Source: Folioceros fuciformis (taxonomy: Eukaryota; Anthocerotophyta; Anthocerotopsida; Anthocerotales). From it: DNA of 21,497 nt. The notes beneath the pieces were generated by a model. That model saw nothing but the letters and a program-made list of their open reading frames with translations, was not told the DNA's origin and made no database searches. The translations under genes were made by a program, and so were the position numbers. Positions 16,304 through 21,497 of the stretch are shown piece by piece; the stretch's first letter is position 1, and each line of letters begins with the position of its first letter. The stretch spans positions 1 to 21,497 of the forward strand of contig JBNGIO010006191.1 of the NCBI GenBank assembly GCA_049999805.1, in the 5' to 3' direction.

Positions 16304-17609
16304 TATCCATTGTGGGATTTTAGTTTTTTATGATGATCATGATTTTTACTTAAAGTTGGACTACTGTTGATATAAAGTCGAGGGACACCTTCAGCCTGTG
16401 TGGTATGCCATGGCCAACATGTATAACACAATTGGCCAAGATTAAGCTCATTGTTCCACTAATTACTACGCTATTCCTTGGGACGAGCAACAACCCCGGC
16501 TCTTTCAGACGCAGCTGGAAATCTTACCACCTGCCGTTCACTACCCAAAAATGTAAAAAGAAAAAGAACATACATGCTACCGTCTACGTCCCCATCGCAA
16601 ACGCAACGAAATCTGTGCCTCAGTCCAGACTACCACGCTTCAAAATGCCAGCGTCGTTGCCGTACTGTCGACTGGATTTCAGAAGCATGGCTCCCACAGG
16701 CCGAACTACAACTCCTCTAGCAGTCTATCCCAGCAAAGATGCGAGTCTGGCAGTGGACTAGAGTTCCGGCACAGGTACAACAGGGCAGCAGTTTGTCTCC
16801 GAGAGTGATCCCCACAAGAGACCGAAAGAAAGCAGGCAAAAGTCCACCTAACAGCACGTGTGACAGGACAGACAGGAGGAGAGGCCCGCACCCGTGGGCT
16901 ATAGGCCTAATCTCGGTCATGGACTAAAAATCAAAGAACCACGCATCGTATGTCTAGCTGGATTGTTAGTGGGACGTGGCCCCGTCCACAACCAAGCCGG
17001 AGAGAGAGCCGAGCCTGCGGCTCGCCAGGGCCCTTGGCAGACCGGGAGCGTGGACGGTCTGCGAAGGTAGGAAGCCATGTCACTAAGCGGACCTTGAGAT
17101 AAGCTCAGGAAGGTTACATCGAACCACTCCCTGTTCTCAGGGACACAACGCAACAACGTCTAGTTGGTTGCCAGCCCTTCAACGAAGACACACGTCAGTA
17201 CCACTGATGAGAAAGGTGCAATCAACGAAACCAAACATGTCAAAAGCAAAGCACCTTCCTAGTTATTTACACGGGTGTGCAAAGGGTGTCAAGCTGCACA
17301 GCACAAGGTCCCTTTCAGGGCCATAGCCAACTTCCAGACATTCCCTGCAAGCCAAAAAATAGGCCTGTGTCAATGCAATTACCCAAAACCACGCCGTCCA
17401 ACCACACAATATGGTACAACAAGGGTCACAAATACAGCACAGAGTTCTCTTAATATAATCCAAACAGATGTGACTTGTTGCCCTGACATCTTCAGCCAAG
17501 TCCAGCTTCTGAGGAAGCCAATCTACAACATTATGTGGGAACCTTAGCGGATTATGTTACCACCTACGTCAACAGTCCTACACAACCAAAATCTTCCCCC
17601 AATAAGAAA
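16304..17609. other. intergenic / presumed 3' flank of RH42
   Basis: About 1.3 kb without a recognisable protein or RNA gene. The part next to 17610 must include the 3' untranslated region of RH42 on minus, but no canonical AATAAA was found near it. Open frames of 60-120 codons on both strands have no family resemblance and overlap one another. Confidence 0.5.
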
Positions 17610-20600
17610 TTACAAGACAGAATACTTCCCAGGTTGGGTAGAGCCAGGGAGAGAGATGGAGGCAGATGTGGACTCCTCAAGGATTCGCTTGATCTCAGCC
17701 TTTGCCTTTTTCACTGAAGCTTCCGTGGGGCCTTCAATGAACAAAAACAACTTCCTCTCCCCTGGTGCAGGGTTCTTTCCCGTAGGAAAGTACTGCCCAC
17801 GAGTTGTTATGGCAGCTCCTGTCCATTCACTAATCTGCCCCAAAGCATCCTTGTGAGTCACTTTCCAGCGCGCATGTTGAGGAAAATCATTGATTTCTAA
17901 CTCTGCTTCATAATGCTCTGTCATCGCATCTGCCTGGATCTTGGCCAGATTGTGTTGCAAATTAAGTGCTGCTGCATACGCAGCAGCCCTCGCTGCTCCG
18001 TCTCCCATCGCACTTGCAGAAGGATTCGGTACACCCATACCATTCGGAAAACCTGTCAGACCGAGACTTGTTATTGCTGTCATGCCTGTAAGCCCTTGCA
18101 TTCCCACCAGACCACCCATCATGCCTGCCATGTTCATGCCCGCAACACCCGTCAGACCTGTCAGACCTGGTATGCCTGACATCATGCCTGGCAAACTATT
18201 TGCTTGAAGACTTCTGCTCGCAGCAGCCTGGGCGGCTAAGAGAGCTGCCTGGAACTGTGGATTGGTTGTAGATGGCTGGCCAGCTTTGGTAGCAGCCGCA
18301 AGAGCAGCAGCCTGAGCAGCTTGAGCTGCTGCCTCTGAAAGATCACCTCCTTGTTTACGAATGCTGCCATCATCTGAATCGGAATCTGACTTGTCTTCAT
18401 CCTCTTCAAACCCATATTCTTTGGCCTGAGCTTTCTTTGCAGCCTTCAGAGCCTCATCCTCTTCTTCATTAAACTTAAACCCACTTCCACCATAGCCACT
18501 GCCATGTGCTTGCTCTGTACCCTGACTGACCTTGGCCAGAAAGTCATCGGCAAGTTTTTTCAAGTCATCAGGAACAGGCTGTTCCGAGAGCTCCAGTGCC
18601 TTCACCAAATCAGGTGCATATCGCTCTTCATCCACGGAAATAAAAGTCACTGCAACACCCTTCCTACCAGCCCTTCCTGTGCGGCCCACACGATGTACAT
18701 AATCTTCGTAGTGATTAGGAACATCATAATTCACGACTAGCTCCAATTCCTTCACATCCAGGCCCCGGGCAGCCACACTGGTGGCAATCATCAAATTGCA
18801 CACATTGGTCTTGAAATCTGCTAACGTTGATTCCCTATCAGTCTGGTCTTTAGCACCATGCAGTGACAAGCAAGGATAACCAGCTTTGAGCAGGTCTCTG
18901 AACAGGCTGTCACACTTCTCCTGCGAGTGCACAAAGATCAAGATTTTCCCCTTCTCATACCACTCACCAAGAAGCTCCAACAACCGGAGAAACCTCTCAC
19001 TGTCAGGCCGAACCTCTACCGTTTGTGTGATATCCCTGTTCACGACACTCCGACCACCCACCTGAATCTCAATGGGCTTGGTAAGAACCTTCCGTGCCAA
19101 CACCTCAACCTGGCGAGGAAATGTGGCAGAGAAAAGCACAGTCTGCCGATCTGGCCTGGTGTTCTGCACAATCCTGGTGATTTGAGGTTCAAACCCCATG
19201 TCGAACATGCGATCAGCTTCATCCATCACGAAGTATGTGACCCTGCGAAGGTTTGTGATCTTGCCAGCACTGGTGCACAGGATGTCAATCATTCTCCCAG
19301 GTGTGCACACCACTATCTCCGTCCCTCGTTTCAAATCACTGATTTGCTGTGCAACGCCAGAGCCTCCATAAACAGGAACACAGCTAAGGCCAAGCACTTT
19401 TGAGAACCTTTTGATATCATTGTATATTTGCTGGACGAGCTCACGGGTTGGGGCCATGATGAGGCCAATAGGTCCATCTCCTTGGACCAGAGGAGGCTGA
19501 TCCATAATGTGCCTCAGCATGGGCAACACAAAGGCAAGGGTCTTACCTGAACCGGTTTTCGCTATTCCAATGCAGTCTCGACCACTCATGATAATGGGAA
19601 GCGCTTGGGCCTGGATGGGCATTGGCTTTTCAAACCCTAATTTCTTGATGACGTCTAACACCTTGCTGCTCAAACCAGTTTGATTCCAAGTCTTGACAGC
19701 CCGTGGCACATCTTTCCCTCTAATTTTCAGCTCTAGTTCTTTCCTGGATGCTGCAACCTCCTCTTGTTCCATTCTTGCAATTTCCTTCACTTCAATGTAG
19801 AAGTTCTTTCTGAACGGTGGATAATGAATCTTAGAGTGATCGACAGGTGCTAGCTTATCGGCCTTGGTCTTCTTGACCCGCTTCAAAAAGTCATCATCCT
19901 CTTCATCACCAACAGCGCCATCCCCTTCCTCTCTGTCATCCTCCGATGCTGAGTCCTCTCCTGGAATGATCCTCCCTGTTGCATTCCGTGGGTTTCTCTT
20001 GGAATATCGTCCAGTATCAGCCACTCTTCGGTCCTTGAGAGGACGGACAGGTTCCTTCTCAGGCTTAGGCACCTCAGGCACATAGGACTCCATATTATTC
20101 AGTTTCTCCACCTCGGGTATGACCATAGCATTCATGAATGCATCTAAGGGGTCTATTTCCTCCTCCTGTTCTTCCATTGGCTTTGCATCTGCAGCAGACT
20201 CACCGTCAGTGCCCACTTTCCCCTGCAGTTCTGCATTCTGTGGTGCTGGCACAGCATCTTGCAGCGCCCCTGTCTGTCCAACTGCGGCCACAACTGTCCC
20301 CGCTGCAGCATCCGCCTCCCCCATCACAAGGTCCCCACTGTCTTGGGAAGCCACCTTGGAGTTTTCCTCCCCATCAATTTTCACTGTATCTTCAACTTTG
20401 GGAAGGTCCTCATCATCTGACTCCTCTCCCTCCAACGTCCATGCCTTCTTTGCATTGTTATCCAGCTCCAGGATTTCCTCTGCATCACCTCTCTTTTTCC
20501 GTTCCTCCTCCTCCTTCCTGCGACGCAATTCTTGCCACTCTTGCACACGTCTTCTGCGTTTTTCCATTTCCTCGTCCAACTTTCTCTGTTCTTCGTCTGC

Positions 20601-21497
20601 ATCCTCCTCCTCCACATCCTTCTTCAGTTTCCCTTCACCTTTGTCAGCCTCGTCCTCCCGCCTTTTCCTTTTCCTATCCTTCTCCTGACCATCCTCCTCC
20701 GTTTTGTCTCGATCCTTTGGCCTGTCCCGTTCTCTATCTTTGAGATCCACCACTTCCTCCCTCTTCCTGCGCTTTCTGTCCCGATCCCTATCATCGTCTT
20801 CATCCCTCTCCCGTTCCCTATCCTTCTGCCTTTCCCGCTCCTTGTCACGATCTCTCCGCTTCTTCTCCTTATCTTTCTCCTTCTCCTTCACCTTCTCCCT
20901 TTCCCTGTCGGTTTGTTTATCCTTGTCACGCTCCTTAGCTCTGTCCCGATCTCTTTCCTCCCGGTGTCTATCCTTGTCCTTTTTCTCTCTGTCCCTTCCC
21001 CTGTCTCCTCGCCCGAGTTCATCAACATCAAGTTCCCGTTCCCTGTCCTCTCGGAACTTGTCCTTATCCCTAGCGCGTTCGTCCTTAAGCTTCTCTTTCT
21101 CCAGTCTCCTTTCCCTTTCCTTCTCCTCTCTCAGCTTCTCCTTCTCCCGTTCACGCTCTTCCTTCTCCTTCTTCTCCCTCTCCAGTTCCATCCGAACCCT
21201 TTCCCTCTCGCGTTCTTCATCTCTCAACCTCTGCTCCTCTCTCTCCCTCTCCAGCTGCTCCCTGAGCTCCCGCTCTCTCTCCTCTCGCAGCTCCCTCTCC
21301 TTCTGTTCCCTTTCCTGCTGCTCCTTCTCTGCTCGGAGCCTTTCCCTCTCCCGCTCCTCCCTCAACCTCTCCCTCTCCCTCTGCTCCTTCTCCTCCCTCA
21401 ACCTCTCCCTCTCCCTCTGCTCCTTTTCCTCCCTCAACCTTTCCCTCTCCCTCTGCTCCTTCTCCTCCCTCAACCTCTCCCTCTCCCTCTGCTCCTT
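17610..21497 (-). CDS. RH42: DEAD-box ATP-dependent RNA helicase RH42 (PRP5/DDX46-type), N-terminus outside window
   Basis: The frame is open from the right edge to TAA (17610-17612), 1295 visible residues. The true start is not in the window; the leucine codon at 21473 is not a start. The order is as follows. An E/R/K/D-rich N-terminal region covers about residues 1-340. The acidic segment with DPLDAFM (449-455) is the PRP5-family motif known to contact the U2 snRNP SF3B side. The helicase core has AKTGSGKT (646-653), PTRELVQQI, TPGRMID, DEAD (759-762), SAT, ARGLD and HRVGRTGR (935-942). An Ala-rich and Gly/Met/Leu/Thr-rich low-complexity region (about 1055-1160) follows. The conserved KH-like C-terminal domain has YEAELEINDFP and WTGAAITTRGQYFP. 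The end is GKYSVL. The protein is nuclear and helps U2 snRNP join the branch site during prespliceosome assembly. No introns interrupt the visible part, and all motifs are intact. Confidence 0.95.
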   Translation of the reverse strand, partial: KEQRERERLREEKEQRERERLREEKEQRERERLREEKEQRERERLREERERERLRAEKEQQEREQKERELREERERELREQLEREREEQRLRDEERERERVRMELEREKKEKEEREREKEKLREEKERERRLEKEKLKDERARDKDKFREDRERELDVDELGRGDRGRDREKKDKDRHREERDRDRAKERDKDKQTDREREKVKEKEKDKEKKRRDRDKERERQKDRERERDEDDDRDRDRKRRKREEVVDLKDRERDRPKDRDKTEEDGQEKDRKRKRREDEADKGEGKLKKDVEEEDADEEQRKLDEEMEKRRRRVQEWQELRRRKEEEERKKRGDAEEILELDNNAKKAWTLEGEESDDEDLPKVEDTVKIDGEENSKVASQDSGDLVMGEADAAAGTVVAAVGQTGALQDAVPAPQNAELQGKVGTDGESAADAKPMEEQEEEIDPLDAFMNAMVIPEVEKLNNMESYVPEVPKPEKEPVRPLKDRRVADTGRYSKRNPRNATGRIIPGEDSASEDDREEGDGAVGDEEDDDFLKRVKKTKADKLAPVDHSKIHYPPFRKNFYIEVKEIARMEQEEVAASRKELELKIRGKDVPRAVKTWNQTGLSSKVLDVIKKLGFEKPMPIQAQALPIIMSGRDCIGIAKTGSGKTLAFVLPMLRHIMDQPPLVQGDGPIGLIMAPTRELVQQIYNDIKRFSKVLGLSCVPVYGGSGVAQQISDLKRGTEIVVCTPGRMIDILCTSAGKITNLRRVTYFVMDEADRMFDMGFEPQITRIVQNTRPDRQTVLFSATFPRQVEVLARKVLTKPIEIQVGGRSVVNRDITQTVEVRPDSERFLRLLELLGEWYEKGKILIFVHSQEKCDSLFRDLLKAGYPCLSLHGAKDQTDRESTLADFKTNVCNLMIATSVAARGLDVKELELVVNYDVPNHYEDYVHRVGRTGRAGRKGVAVTFISVDEERYAPDLVKALELSEQPVPDDLKKLADDFLAKVSQGTEQAHGSGYGGSGFKFNEEEDEALKAAKKAQAKEYGFEEDEDKSDSDSDDGSIRKQGGDLSEAAAQAAQAAALAAATKAGQPSTTNPQFQAALLAAQAAASRSLQANSLPGMMSGIPGLTGLTGVAGMNMAGMMGGLVGMQGLTGMTAITSLGLTGFPNGMGVPNPSASAMGDGAARAAAYAAALNLQHNLAKIQADAMTEHYEAELEINDFPQHARWKVTHKDALGQISEWTGAAITTRGQYFPTGKNPAPGERKLFLFIEGPTEASVKKAKAEIKRILEESTSASISLPGSTQPGKYSVL
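21363..21497 (-). repeat. 36-bp coding minisatellite in the RH42 N-terminus
   Basis: Units begin at 21363, 21399, 21435 and 21471, with an exact 36-bp period and one or two substitutions. The last is cut by the window edge. Each encodes the 12-residue unit REEKEQRERERL. Degenerate versions continue inward to about 21180. The composition (alternating acidic and basic residues, one Leu per 12) favours a long charged helix. Confidence 0.95.

Noticed and set aside
17100-17135. GGTTCGA-like box on - as a possible tRNA gene
   Set aside because: No acceptor stem, D-arm or anticodon arm could be placed around it.
16405-17156. Open frames of 60-118 codons on both strands
   Set aside because: They overlap each other and have no motifs or plausible gene structure.
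19180-19200. GGTTCAAACCCC as a tRNA T-arm
   Set aside because: It lies inside the conserved helicase coding region of RH42.
20119-20743. Ser- and Pro-rich open frames of 189 and 201 codons on + opposite RH42
   Set aside because: They are antisense shadows of the E/K/R/D-rich coding sequence, whose complement avoids stops. No family motifs.

Overview
The window looks like nuclear DNA of a land plant. Its one complete, intact reading frame is a PLS-type pentatricopeptide repeat (PPR) protein with a plant-style DYW editing domain. Its right end carries most of the plant RH42 (PRP5/DDX46-type) spliceosomal helicase. The rest is mostly decayed plant transposable elements of the Ty1/copia, LINE and PIF/Harbinger types. 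The style of the PPR and LINE sequence made me think of a non-flowering plant, but I cannot fix the lineage.

Layout: 1-~4890 is a Ty1/copia element on + that enters from the left. Its gag-pol has eight in-frame stops, several frameshifts, a deletion in integrase, a 63-bp duplication and an inserted solo LTR. A 100-N assembly gap in it is flanked by identical 28-bp sequence. From ~4890 to ~5520 and ~6830 to ~7320 are two pieces that look like a decayed LINE, separated by about 1.3 kb with no recognisable gene. A 60-bp minisatellite follows (7321-7517).

The intronless DYW-PPR gene is at 7881-10259. Its repeat array includes a freshly duplicated 93-bp module and its last residues are not the usual D-Y-W. 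Just downstream (10476-10841) are two plausible coding exons, joined across a consensus 80-bp intron, from a gene I do not recognise. A hairpin-rich stretch (11060-11560) leads into a two-gene PIF/Harbinger element (about 11443-14852): a Myb/SANT-like ORF on + and a broken DDE transposase on -, convergent, with candidate 11-bp terminal inverted repeats. A minus-strand LTR (about 15525-16303) has its own TATA box, poly(A) signal and tandem repeats in both U3 and R.

From 17610 to the right edge, on -, is an uninterrupted RH42 reading frame whose N-terminus lies outside the window. Its charged N-terminal region ends at the window edge in a 36-bp minisatellite encoding an E/R/K-rich helix. The host genes (PPR: organelle RNA processing; RH42: U2 snRNP/branch-site step of splicing) are independent eukaryotic genes. 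Nothing suggests that they form a joint system.
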